This document shows positions 47,511-60,600 of a stretch of DNA of 64,000 bases, piece by piece. The notes beneath the pieces are model-generated. The model had not been told where the DNA came from and did not search any database. It was given only the letters and a program-made list of their open reading frames with translations. Each line of letters opens with the position of its first letter. The stretch's first letter is position 1. Source of the stretch: JAWKOK01 sp963765875 (GTDB taxonomy: Bacteria > Chloroflexota > Anaerolineae > Caldilineales > Caldilineaceae). The stretch is taken from contig CAVXYK010000006.1 in assembly GCA_963765875.1 (NCBI GenBank), forward strand, positions 372,001 to 436,000, given 5' to 3'. The translations under genes were made by a program, and so were the position numbers.

Positions 47511-49016
47511 GTGATTTGGGCGTCTGAAGAAAGTATCAGCGCCACGACCGACTTGGCCGGCAATTGGATCGTCAAGCGCTGACCCTCAAATCTGGGCCCC
47601 TGCAAACGGTACGGGTCGTACGGTTTCTGGCTCGGTGAACGTGTTATGTGCATTGACAGTTGAGGCGGTTAGTAGACGTCCATTGACAAGACTGACGCTG
47701 CGGCCACGGATTTCACAGGTCACATCCAGCGCCCGATTTGGATTGGTATTGCTCAATGTCAAGTTGATCTGGCCGGAATCATCCAGTGAGGCGCTGGCGC
47801 TGACCGCAGGAATCTCGCTGTCGCCATATTTGTATGCTTCGCAACGAAGATCCATGGGCAGCAGTGTGGCATCCTGATGCACTTTGTACATCTCAAAGAC
47901 ATGATAGGTCGGCGTCAGCAGCATCTGTTCGCCGTCGGTTAGCACCATGGCCTGCAATACATTGATGGTCTGGGCAATGTTGGCCATGTGGACGCGATCG
48001 GCGTGCTGGTTGAAGATATCGAGCGTGACGGCAGCGACCAGGGCATCACGCAGACTGTTCTGCTGATAGAGGAAGCCAGGATTCGTCCCCGGTTCCACCG
48101 CGTACCACGTTCCCCACTCATCAACGATGAGGCCAACCTGCTTCTCCGGATCGTATTGGTCCATGATCACTGAATGGCGCTCGACCAATTCGTTCATGTG
48201 GAGAGCACGCCGCATGACCTCGAACCACTCAGATTCGCCAAAGTTTGTGGCTGATAAGTGAGGCCTGCGCTCATCGCCAAAGGTGTAGTAGTGCAGACTA
48301 AGGCCATCCATGAGCAGACGACCGCCACGCCCGCGGGCAGAGCGCATGAGGACTTCGGTCCAGTGATAATCGCCGTCGGCAGCGCCACAAGCGATCTTGT
48401 AGATGGGTTCGTCGCCAAAGCTGCGCACGTAAGTCTGGTAACGCCGATATTGATCGGCGTAAAACTCGGCGGTCATGCTGCCGCCGCAGCCCCAGTTCTC
48501 ATTGCCGACCCCCCAGTAGCGCAGAGGCCAGGGCTCGTCGCGTCCATGCTCGCGGCGTAGATCGGCCATGGGGCTGACGCCGCCGAATGTAATGTATTCG
48601 ACCCACTGTTGCATCTCCTGCACCGTGCCGCTGCCCACGTTGCCGCAGATATAGGGTTCACAGCCAAGCAGCTCGCACAGGTCCAGAAACTCGTGGGTGC
48701 CGAAGTGGTTGTTCTCGGTCACGCCGCCCCAGTGGGTGTTGACCAGCGTTGGGCGCTTCTCCCGAGGGCCGATGCCGTCCATCCAGTGGTACTCGTCGGC
48801 GAAACAGCCGCCGGGCCAGCGCAGGTTGGGGATGTTGAGGCCGCGCAGCGCTTCGATGACATCATTGCGCATGCCACGAGTGTTGGGAATCGGCGAGTCC
48901 TCGCCGACCCAAACCCCGTCATAGATGCAACGGCCGAGATGCTCGGCAAAGTGACCGTAGATATGGCGACTGATGGTCTGCTTGCCCTGGTCGGCGTTGA
49001 TGATTATTTGGTTCAC
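47511..49016 (-). CDS. GH51 alpha-L-arabinofuranosidase (one frameshift near the 3' end)
   Basis: GTG 49016 with AAAGGAGA upstream; the longer frame to 49142 belongs to the neighbour region. The TIM barrel has the acid/base motif Y-W-G-V-G-N-E-N-W-G-C-G-G and nucleophile I-V-D-E-W-G-T-W-Y, both intact. An extra T near 47606 ends the frame early (47586); without it the usual C-terminal beta domain continues (R-F-E-G-Q-R-L-T-I-Q-L-P-A-K-S-V-V) to 47511, giving about 501 residues. It cleaves alpha-linked arabinofuranose from arabinan or arabinoxylan and likely feeds the GH127 product pool. Confidence 0.92.
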
Positions 49017-49044
49017 TTGCCAATCTCCTTTGAGCTGATTATGT

Positions 49045-50043
49045 CTAGCCAATTGCAGGCAGTTTTCCCGGATCTGCCAGCATGCCGGCCAAGTTGAAGA
49101 CAATGAGCCTGCCGGTGCCGGCAGCGCATGCGGACTGAGCAACCCTGGCGAATTCCCCGGCCGTGAATGCCGTATCCTCGGCCAGGGCCTCGATCACAGG
49201 CCAGACTTCACAGCCGACCTGTTCACGCAGCGTGGCCGACACCTGAGCAGGCCAGTCAATGCCGCGACCACAAAGCCGATGGTAGACCATGGGCGAGAGC
49301 ACGTCGACGCGCGGGCCGAGCAAGGTCGGGTCCTGGCCGACGATGCGGGTATGCGCCTGATCGACCGACAAGTTGTCCAGCGGCAGGCCGGTCCATGGAA
49401 CGGTGAATAGGCCAAGCAAGGCATTGGGCCGAAGCTGTTTGAGGACCGAACGCGCCTCGTCAACAAACGAGGCAATCTGTGCGCAGCGCCACGTAGCCCA
49501 CTCGTCTGCCGCATTGGCCAGGATCCACTCGGACGCGGCAGTTGCTTCGGCATGAGACGCGGGCAGGAAAACGCCGGTTTCGATCTGAAACTGGGCCAGT
49601 GTCGTCTGGTCGAAAGAGCTTTGGTAGAGTTTTGGATCGCCGCTCTCCCATCGCGCGGGCCAACGGATGAAATCGAGCCAGACGCCGTCCAAGGGCATTT
49701 CCGACACCAGATCTGCCAGTTGCTTCAAGCGTAGTTCCCTGACCGCTTGCGATGTCGGCAGCAGCGGGCGGTACCATTCCTGCACCGGAGCCGGTTCGGC
49801 CGAAGCCGTGATGGGCCGGCTGCCGGCGATTTTTTCCCAGAGATTCTCGTTGTCCAAAAAGACGCTGTGTGAACCATAGACCTTGAGCCCCACGGCTTGC
49901 AGGGCCCGGCACCAGTTCGGGCTGCGATCCTTAAGGAAGACGCCGTCCAGACCGGCGTCGCGCAAGCTTCTGGCTATCAAATTGCGGCTTTGGCCGGCAA
50001 AGGCCGGCAGCTCTTCACTTAGACCGTATCCTATCAACGTCAT
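49045..50043 (-). CDS. Putative TIM-barrel glycoside hydrolase, GHL10-like
   Basis: 332 residues without signal peptide. Barrel-like strand/helix pattern: R-D-A-G-L-D-G-V-F-L-K-D at the front; L-D-G-V-W-L-D-F-I-R-W-P in the middle, which resembles the D-G-I-H-x-D-Y-I-R-Y-P motif of the glycosyl-hydrolase-like family 10; and V-D-V-L-S-P-M-V-Y-H late. Asp/Glu near these strands may be catalytic. First gene of the arabinofuranosidase unit, with GGGAGGG before the ATG. Likely trims a plant polysaccharide, but activity is unproven. Confidence 0.65.
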   Translation of the reverse strand: MTLIGYGLSEELPAFAGQSRNLIARSLRDAGLDGVFLKDRSPNWCRALQAVGLKVYGSHSVFLDNENLWEKIAGSRPITASAEPAPVQEWYRPLLPTSQAVRELRLKQLADLVSEMPLDGVWLDFIRWPARWESGDPKLYQSSFDQTTLAQFQIETGVFLPASHAEATAASEWILANAADEWATWRCAQIASFVDEARSVLKQLRPNALLGLFTVPWTGLPLDNLSVDQAHTRIVGQDPTLLGPRVDVLSPMVYHRLCGRGIDWPAQVSATLREQVGCEVWPVIEALAEDTAFTAGEFARVAQSACAAGTGRLIVFNLAGMLADPGKLPAIG

Positions 50044-50087
50044 GGATCCCTCCCTCTCATCTGATTATCGGAAACCTTCTCTCAATT

Positions 50088-50117
50088 TTGACACATCGTG
50101 ACGAAACTCGCTATACT
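50088..50117 (+). promoter_or_regulatory. Promoter of the T-box/valS transcript
   Basis: TTGACA (50088-50093), 18-base spacer, TATACT (50112-50117). This places the RNA start near 50124, just before the T-box leader. Confidence 0.8.
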
Positions 50118-50129
50118 CTAAAAAGATAC

Positions 50130-50454
<325 letters not shown>

Positions 50455-50518
50455 GTTGCCATAAATCAGGCAGTTTTTGCACCATTTGTTGCGCAACGCA
50501 GTCAAGGAAAACAGACTC

Positions 50519-53270
<2,752 letters not shown>

Positions 53271-53349
53271 GATCGGCCAGTCGTGGTATGCATCACGTAT
53301 AGCACTAAAGCAGGCCCAGCCCAGCGATATGTTCGTCAGATCGAAAAGA

Positions 53350-53430
53350 CAGCATGTCATTCCGAACGAAGTGAGGAATCTTGACGCCACCGATCACAAG
53401 ACACCCCACTCCGTTCTGAATGACATGCTG
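53350..53430. repeat. Palindromic element with GTCATTCCGA core (family B, copy 2)
   Basis: CAGCATGTCATTC (53350-53362) pairs with GAATGACATGCTG (53418-53430). The inner CCGAACGAAGTGAGGAATCTT matches the copy at 62280, while the right inner arm has decayed. It is the only structured part of the 53271-53731 gap that I can identify. Confidence 0.8.
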
Positions 53431-53731
53431 TGTTGCTTCTACACAATCTGCTCTCAAGCCACAGTTTCCAATCTGGCATCCGGTTTGCCGCGAATCAGGA
53501 CAACAATCAGATCAAGCAAGAGCGGCCACTGAATATCAGCGCTCAGTTGATAGAGATTCCGCACGCCAAACTCGATCTTCCGGACGATCTTTCCAGCATC
53601 GGTCAATTGTGACACAGTTCACAAACAAGCCGTGGAATATCCGTTATGATGTTCATCCAACACGTGATTTTCACCTCACAAATGGGGGGGAATGAAGTCG
53701 AATATTAAAGCGCCGAATATTTGTGATAATT

Positions 53732-53760
53732 TTGACAAGCCCGCACGCGTGTGCTATAGT
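53732..53760 (+). promoter_or_regulatory. Strong promoter of the cytochrome bc operon
   Basis: Perfect -35 TTGACA (53732-53737), 17-base spacer, -10 TATAGT (53755-53760). It starts transcription about 175 bases before the Rieske gene. Confidence 0.85.
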
Positions 53761-53938
53761 CCTGTCCAATTGTGGCCCGGCTGACTCGTTCCATAACGAC
53801 CTGTTGTGGGACAGTACAGACGGGGAAATATCTTGAGCAATCATACACCCGCCAAACAGACACTCACAGACTCCTCAGACGATTCATCATGAACCGACCT
53901 GAACTGAGATCCTGAACTGAGATAAGGAGACCGGATAG

Positions 53939-54804
53939 ATGGCCAATATCTCCGATCTTAGCGGTGACGAGCGTGAACAGCGTATCGCCGAGCTAAAGCA
54001 GAAGATGCAGGAAGCCGCGCGCGAAAAAGCAAGCCGCCGCGGACACAGAAGCCGCCCAACCAGAGTCTGAATCCGCGGCCGCTGTCCTCCGAACCTGTCG
54101 AAGAGACGGCTGAGGCCCAACAGCCGGCTACCGATGCCGGCGACACAGTTGCGGAAGAAGCCGCTGCGCCTGCGCAGGTGGCTGACGTGACGGCGGACGA
54201 CGTGTCCGAGCCAGTAGCTGGGGACACGTCGGTCGTCGCCGACGAAGCCGTCGCCGTCGCAGCAGCCGTGGAGTCAGCGCCCTCCGCTGAAAATAGCGAA
54301 CAGGCAGCCGCAGACGCAGCCAGGAAAGAGATGAATCGACGTGAGTTCCTCGTCTATTCGTGGGGCGCTGCCATGGGTGCGCTGCTCCTGGGCACCGGTG
54401 TTGTCAGCTTCCAGTTCATGTACCCACGATTCAAGGCCGGCGAATTCGGCGGACAGTTCCTGATGGGGCCGGAAAGCTCAGCCCCGCCAGTGGATGCAGC
54501 CCCGGAAGCTGTGGCCGACGGAAAGTTCTGGTGGGTCAATGTCGAGGGCCAGGGTCCTCAGGCCATCTACATGGTCTGTACACACCTGGGCTGCCTTTAC
54601 AAGTGGGTCGATGAGCGAGGCCAATTTGAGTGCCCCTGTCATGGCTCAAAGTTCACACGCGAAGGCCTCTTTATCGAAGGTCCGGCTCCACGCTCATTGG
54701 ACACGTTCGTAACAACGCTCGAAGAGGAGACCTGGGTCGTCGATACCGGTGCAAAGGTTCTAGGCGCGCCTGCCGCAGAATCACCTGCGGCTGGAGACGC
54801 TTAG
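53939..54804 (+). CDS. Rieske iron-sulfur protein of a cytochrome bc complex (two frameshifts in the N-terminal part)
   Basis: ATG 53939 has AAGGAG nine bases upstream. An extra A in AAAAA (54024-54028) and an extra base near 54087 break the frame; correcting both joins an unusual Ala/Glu-rich acidic extension of about 125 residues to the rest. Then R-R-E-F-L-V-Y-S-W-G-A-A-M-G begins a membrane/Tat-like segment, followed by the Rieske domain with C-T-H-L-G-C and C-P-C-H-G-S ligating the 2Fe-2S cluster. It passes electrons from quinol to cytochrome c. It is the first gene of a three-gene operon with cytochrome b and a di-haem cytochrome c. Confidence 0.92.
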
Positions 54805-54891
54805 TCAGGACCTATCGGTCCAGTTCTCGTCCATCAATTATCTGTAGATCATCGTTTGAGATTATCCTACGCCTGAAGAAACGGGGTGCCC

Positions 54892-56529
54892 ATGGCTGTA
54901 CAACCAGATGTCGAGAAGAAGGGATTCTTTAAATCAGCTGCTACGGCAGCAGACGATGTCTTTACCCGTATCACGGCCGGCATTGACGCCGGCGAATTCC
55001 GCGGCATGTTGCGCGGTGAGCCGCCGGGGCGCCCAAATCCACGCCTCAAGCCACACTCTGAGTCGTTCCTGCTTCATATTAAGCCGACATTCTACCATGA
55101 AAGTGTGACTCGCTTTACGCACACCTTCCGGCTTGGGCTGATATCAACCTATCTCTTTCTGTTTGAAACCATCACAGGCATTTTCCTCATGATCTGGTAT
55201 GCACCGTCTCCGGACCGTGCATACACGGACATGATCAACATCCTATCCAACGTACCGTTTGGACAGTTGATGCGCGATCTTCATCGACTGGGCGCAGAAT
55301 TGATGGTGGTCTTTGTGACTGCCCATATGGTGCGTACCTATTTGACGGGAAGCTATAAGGCGCCGCGCCAATTCACCTGGTTTACAGGTGTAATCTTGCT
55401 GGTCCTGACGCTCTTCCTTAGTTTCTCGGGCTATCTGTTGCCGTGGGACCAGCTGGCGTTCTGGGCTGTCACCATTGGTACATCAATGGCTGAAGCTGTG
55501 CCGCCGCCGATTGTCGGCGAGACTGTCAACTTATTGGCACGTGGCGCACCTGACATCGGGGCCAACGGCTTGCTGCGCTTCTACCTGCTGCATGTCTTGT
55601 TCCTGCCGCTCATTCTGTTCCTATTCTTCTTTGTCCACTACTACAAAGTCGTGCACTTCGGCATCAGCCTGCCGGCTGAGGAAGAAGAGGTGGGCCAGGA
55701 CACCGCGAACAAAGTCCCTGCCGATCGGCGAGTCTACTACCTCCCGGATGTTGCAATCGATGAGATTGTCCTGATCCTTGTTACGACGGCGCTGATGGTT
55801 TTCGTTTCGGCATTCTTCTTCACAGCTCCGTTGGAAACGATTGCCAATCCGCAGGTAACCCCGCTGCACACAGTTGCCCCATGGTATTTCTACTGGCTTC
55901 AGGGTCTGCTCAAGATAGCCGACAAAACAATTGCCGGCGTCGTGCTCCCCGGTGTATTGCTCGTGCTGTTGATTGCAATTCCGTACCTGGATATGAATCC
56001 CAGCCGTCGCGCATCAGACCGTCGCGTCGCCATCATTAGCGGCGTCGTTGCCGGTGTTGTAATGATCGTCCTAAGCTACATGGGCACGCCAGAATACGCC
56101 GCCCAGGCCGGTCCAGCGGTGGAGGTTGTGCAAGAGCTGATGCCTGAAGAGGGTGCGGGTATCGTTCGTGAACTAGGATATGATGCCGTTCCGGTTGGCC
56201 AGTATGATACGCGCGAACCGTTGGCGGAAATGTACACGGAAGAAGAAAACGCCGGGCTGCATGAGATTCTCGTTGAGTTCACGGCGGGCGTCAAGCACTG
56301 GGATGAGGCAGACGACGACTTCAATGAAGCCTACGGTATTTTGACCGTTCTCCAAGATCAGTCAAACCTAAGACGTCTCGACTGGGAAATCCACTGGCTC
56401 AATGCGCTTGGCGAAGCAAACGTCTACGAAAAACATTTCTGGCTGAATGAGAATTCGATGTACTGGGAACAGTATGGCCTGAAGGACTTCAGTTACCTCC
56501 AAGCTCCAGAACCAGAAGGGGAGGAGTAG
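54892..56529 (+). CDS. Cytochrome b subunit (b6 plus subunit IV-like, with C-terminal extension)
   Basis: About 545 residues. The first half has four helices with paired haem histidines (H-R-L-G-A-E-L-M-V-V-F-V-T-A-H and H-V-L-F-L-P-L-I-L-F-L-F-F-F-V-H). The second half has subunit IV-like helices and P-W-Y-F-Y-W-L-Q-G (the P-E-W-Y position). After the last helix, about 150 polar residues form an unusual soluble tail. A GTG at 54886 is an alternative start. It builds the quinol oxidation and reduction sites with the Rieske protein; four bases separate it from the cytochrome c gene. Confidence 0.93.
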   Translation: MAVQPDVEKKGFFKSAATAADDVFTRITAGIDAGEFRGMLRGEPPGRPNPRLKPHSESFLLHIKPTFYHESVTRFTHTFRLGLISTYLFLFETITGIFLMIWYAPSPDRAYTDMINILSNVPFGQLMRDLHRLGAELMVVFVTAHMVRTYLTGSYKAPRQFTWFTGVILLVLTLFLSFSGYLLPWDQLAFWAVTIGTSMAEAVPPPIVGETVNLLARGAPDIGANGLLRFYLLHVLFLPLILFLFFFVHYYKVVHFGISLPAEEEEVGQDTANKVPADRRVYYLPDVAIDEIVLILVTTALMVFVSAFFFTAPLETIANPQVTPLHTVAPWYFYWLQGLLKIADKTIAGVVLPGVLLVLLIAIPYLDMNPSRRASDRRVAIISGVVAGVVMIVLSYMGTPEYAAQAGPAVEVVQELMPEEGAGIVRELGYDAVPVGQYDTREPLAEMYTEEENAGLHEILVEFTAGVKHWDEADDDFNEAYGILTVLQDQSNLRRLDWEIHWLNALGEANVYEKHFWLNENSMYWEQYGLKDFSYLQAPEPEGEE

Positions 56530-56532
56530 GCC

Positions 56533-57506
56533 ATGAAGCAACCGTGGTATAGCATCTTCTATATCAAATCGCCGATCATCAAAATCGGCTTGGCCATCGT
56601 GGCGATTCTCGTCTCAATTGCTTTGATACTCTTTCAAGGTCTCATAGACGAGCAACGCATGGCAGCCCAAGACGCCAGTTGGCACGGCCGAAGCACCGAG
56701 ATCGGCGCAGAGCTGTATGCGAATAACTGTGCATCCTGTCATGGTCCCGACGGCAAGGGTCTTCCGGTGGTAGCACCTGCCCTGAACAGCCGCTACTTCT
56801 TCACGCAACGCCTGAATGACGTTGGTTGGGCCGGATCGCTGGATCAGTATGTACTGTTGACGCTTCACGCCGGACGCCCCAGCAAGGTCAGCACCCAATG
56901 GGTCAACGTCATGCCGACTTGGGGTACAGACTTCGGTGGGCCAATGCGCGAACGACCAGGTCCTGGACGTGACAAATTACGTGATGAACTGGCAGCCGAG
57001 CGCCGTGTTGCAGACAGCAGAGGAAGATCCGTGGCAGTTCTTCCAGGATTCGCTCTCGAAGGAGCTTCCCTACCTTCCGGACGAGCCGGGCTTTGATGAG
57101 AAGTTGGAACAAGCGCTTGCCGCAGCCACTGCTGCGGGAGCGACCAACTATTCCATCGCTGGTGCAGACGCGCCGCCGCCCCTTGACATGGAAGAGGGGC
57201 CAGATTACGGTTCGCGATCCGGAGACACTATTTACCGCAATGGGTTGCCTCGGCTGCCATAATCTGGACCTGCCACAGGATGATGACAACAAAGGGCCGG
57301 TCGGGCCGAATCTAGGCAACATCAACGAGGTTGCGTCAAATCGTGTCGTGGGACAAGATGCAGAACAGTATGTTAACGAGAGCATCACGCAGCCCAATAA
57401 CTATATCGTCACCGGCTACAATTCCGGCATCATGCCGCAGAACTTCAGCGAGCAGATGAGTCAAGAGGAAATCAGTGGTCTCGTGACCTGGTTGTTGGCC
57501 CGCTAG
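56533..57506 (+). CDS. Membrane-anchored cytochrome c with two haem sites (two frameshifts)
   Basis: An N-terminal helix (about residues 17-36) anchors the protein. The first haem site C-A-S-C-H lies near residue 66; the second, C-L-G-C-H, is in the last third, in another frame. Extra bases near 56950 (before N-D-Q-V-L-D-V) and near 57211 (before R-D-P-E-T-L-F) account for the breaks; correcting them gives about 323 residues. Methionine ligands are plausible in V-M-P-T-W and G-I-M-P-Q-N-F. It accepts electrons from the Rieske protein. Di-haem c subunits of this sort accompany bc complexes in Actinobacteria and Chloroflexota. Confidence 0.88.
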
Positions 57507-57540
57507 ACGCCGGCCCAATCAGGATTGCACCTAACCATAA

Positions 57541-57575
57541 GAGGCGCCCTCTCGCAATGGGTGCCTCTTTCTTTT
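57541..57575 (+). terminator. Intrinsic terminator of the bc operon
   Basis: GAGGCGCCC pairs with GGGTGCCTC (one G-T pair) around a 9-base loop, followed by TTTCTTTT, 35 bases after the cytochrome c stop. Confidence 0.85.
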
Positions 57576-57579
57576 GGAA

Positions 57580-57610
57580 TTGGATCGATGAAGCGGAGTC
57601 AGGGTACAAT
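57580..57610 (+). promoter_or_regulatory. Candidate smc promoter
   Basis: TTGGAT (57580-57585), 19-base spacer, TACAAT (57605-57610). The -10 is good; the spacer is long. Confidence 0.4.
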
Positions 57611-57653
57611 CTGACCAGCCATTTTAGATGATCCACTGCACAGAAGTATAACG

Positions 57654-60600
57654 ATGCTGATCAAACGTGTTGTCATCCAGGGCTTCAAGACATTCGCCCA
57701 AAAAACTGAATTTGTCTTTGATCCAGGCGTGACCGCGGTCGTAGGACCCAATGGCTCCGGCAAGAGCAACATTGTGGACGCAGTCCGTTGGTGTCTCGGC
57801 GAGCAGAGCTTTAGCTTGCTGCGCTCGAAGAAGACCGCTGACATCATCTTCTCGGGGAGCGACCGCAAGGCCCGCTTGGGCATGGCGCAGGTCAGCCTGA
57901 CCCTCGACAACAGCGGCGGCGAGATCCCCATCGACTTTCAAGAAGTCGAGATCACGCGTCGCGCCTATCGGGACGGCGACAATGAGTACCTGATCAACGG
58001 CCAGCGTGTGCGTCTGCTCGACATCACCGAACTGCTGGCGCAAACGGGCCTCGGCAAGCGCACGTATGCCGTAGTGGGCCAAGGCTTGATCGATCGCGTC
58101 CTCAGTCTGGCCCCCGAAGAACGGCGCTCGCTCTTTGAAGAAGCCGCCGGCATCACCGGATACCAGATCAAACGGAGAGCCACGCTGCGCAGATCGGACG
58201 CTACGCAGCAGAATCTGACGCGTGTCCAGGATATCGTGGCCGAGCTTAGCCCACGGCTGACGTACCTGAAGCGCCAAGCAAACCGGGCCAGAGAACGAGA
58301 ACAGATCGCCGACGATCTACGTGACCTGTTGCGAACCTGGTACGGCTATCGGTGGCACACATCCCTGAAACGACTCGACCTTAGCCGGGCCGAAGAAGAT
58401 AATCTCAAGAAACATGTAATCGCACGACAGAAGGCCCTGGCCGATATCAGCACCCAGATCGAGACGCTGCGCCAATCTCAGGGCACGTTGCGAGACAAAC
58501 TAGGCGGTCTTCATAGCCAGAGCAGCGATCTGCACGGCAAGGCCCAGGTCACCGGCCGCGAGATGGCCGTTGCCCAGGAACGACTCCGCCAAGTACAGGC
58601 CCGCCTGGAGGAGACCCAGCGCGAGTTGGTTCCGCTTCGCCTTCAGAAAGAGACGCTGGAAGATCGGCTGGAGGACCTGGCTCAAACTCTGATTGTGACT
58701 GAAACGGAGGTGAGCATCCGCCAAGAGGCTGTCGATGCGACAGAACGAATGCTCGCGGAACGGCAACAGGTACGCAAGACCTTGCAGGACGCGTTGGAAT
58801 CGGCACGCCACCAACTGACCGACGCGCAACGAACACAGACCGACACCAGCAGTCGCATCACGCAGATCCACGAACGCAAAGACGGCCTCGATCAAGAGCT
58901 TGCCCAACAGGAGCAGGCTCGAACCGAAGCGGAAGCCCAGGTCGAAGCCGCTGAGCACGAGTTGCAGCAAGTGGAGAAACGGCTGAGCTCGCTTCAGGAT
59001 GAGATGGCAGCGCTGCGCACAGCCACCGAGGAGCTGGAGCACTCAACGGCGACAATGCGCGCCGACTTCGACGGCGCCGATCAGGAGCGCCAGACCGCCG
59101 ATCGGCACACTGATCGCCTGCAGACCCGGTTTGATCTTTTGCGGCGACTGCAGAATGAAGGTGCGGGCTATGCCAGCGGCGTTCGCAGCGTCTTACAGTC
59201 CAGTCGATCCGAAAAGAAAGATGAGCACCTTGACGGCATTGTGGGCACTGTAGCCGCACTGATACGCGTGCCTGCGGAATATGACAAGGCCATCGAAACC
59301 GCTCTCGGCGGAGCCCTCCAGAATGTGGTTGCCGAAAGCTGGAACGATGCCTCTGTCGCCATCGACTATCTGAAGCGAACAGGCAGGGGACGAGTCACAT
59401 TCTTGCCCCTCGACCGGCTACACGTGCCCAACCCAATTCATGCCCCCAATCAGGCCGGGATCGTCGGCAATGCAGCTGAACTGGTCAGCTACGATCCCCG
59501 CGTTGCCGACGTGGCAAAACAGCTACTGGGCAGAGTCTGGGTTGCCGAGGATTTGCCGTCGGCACGCCAGGCGCTTGATCAACACCGGGGCGGGCCAAGG
59601 CCGACGATCGTCACGCGCACTGGGGAAATCGTACGCCCGGGCGGATCGGTGACAGGCGGTAGTGACCGCAATCGCGGCGACGATTCCATTCTGGCAAGAG
59701 AACGTGAGCTACGGGAAATTCCCAAGAGTCTCGCGTCGGCAAAGAAGTATGCGGCGGCGGCGGCCGAACGTTGTGCGGTGATTTCCGGCAAGATCGAGCA
59801 GGTACAGGTGCAGATCGCTGAGAACCAGACGTTGCTCGGGGATCAGAGCCGCCTGGAACGGACAACCGGCCAGCAATTGGAGGAGTTCCGCCGCCAACGA
59901 GATCGGGCGCAACAGGCCGTCCAATGGCAGACGGAACGAATGGAACAGACGCGTCTGCATCAGGCCAAACTGGATGGCGAGGAAGATCGACTCACTGATG
60001 CGCTGATCGCGATCGAGCAGACTCGACGTGAGGCCGAGGCAAATCAGACCGAAGCGGAAGCCGAGGTTGAGCGTGCGGGGGCCACTGACTTGCTACGCCA
60101 GCTTGCAGACGAGCGGGCGGCTGCGGCCGAGATTCAGAGCCTGCTGCGCAGCCAGCGGACGATGCAGGAAAACCAGCGGCGAACACACCAGAGCGCGGCT
60201 GATCAGATCCGGGCCAAGGAACAGCGCTGTGAAGAGCTATCCGCCGAAATCCTTCTGCTTAGCCAACAGATCGACAAGCTGAGTGACGATGAATCGGCAC
60301 TTCGGCAACAGATCGACGGTCTGAGCCAGACCATCACCCCGCTAGAGGCTGAACTCGCCGCCATCAATAGCGAGCGGCTCGGATCGGAAGAGCGAGAACG
60401 CACCTATCAGCTTCAGCTGCGCAAAGACGAAACCGCCTGGAACGCCGCTCAGTTGCAGTTCCAGCGCACAGAAGATGCCATCCAACAGCTGCATGTTGAG
60501 ATTGAACATGACCTGGGCCTGGTAATCGTTGAGGAGAGCGAAGAGATGGCGTACCAGCCGCCACTGCCGCTTGAAGCCTTCGTCGAGCAGTTGCCTGTCA

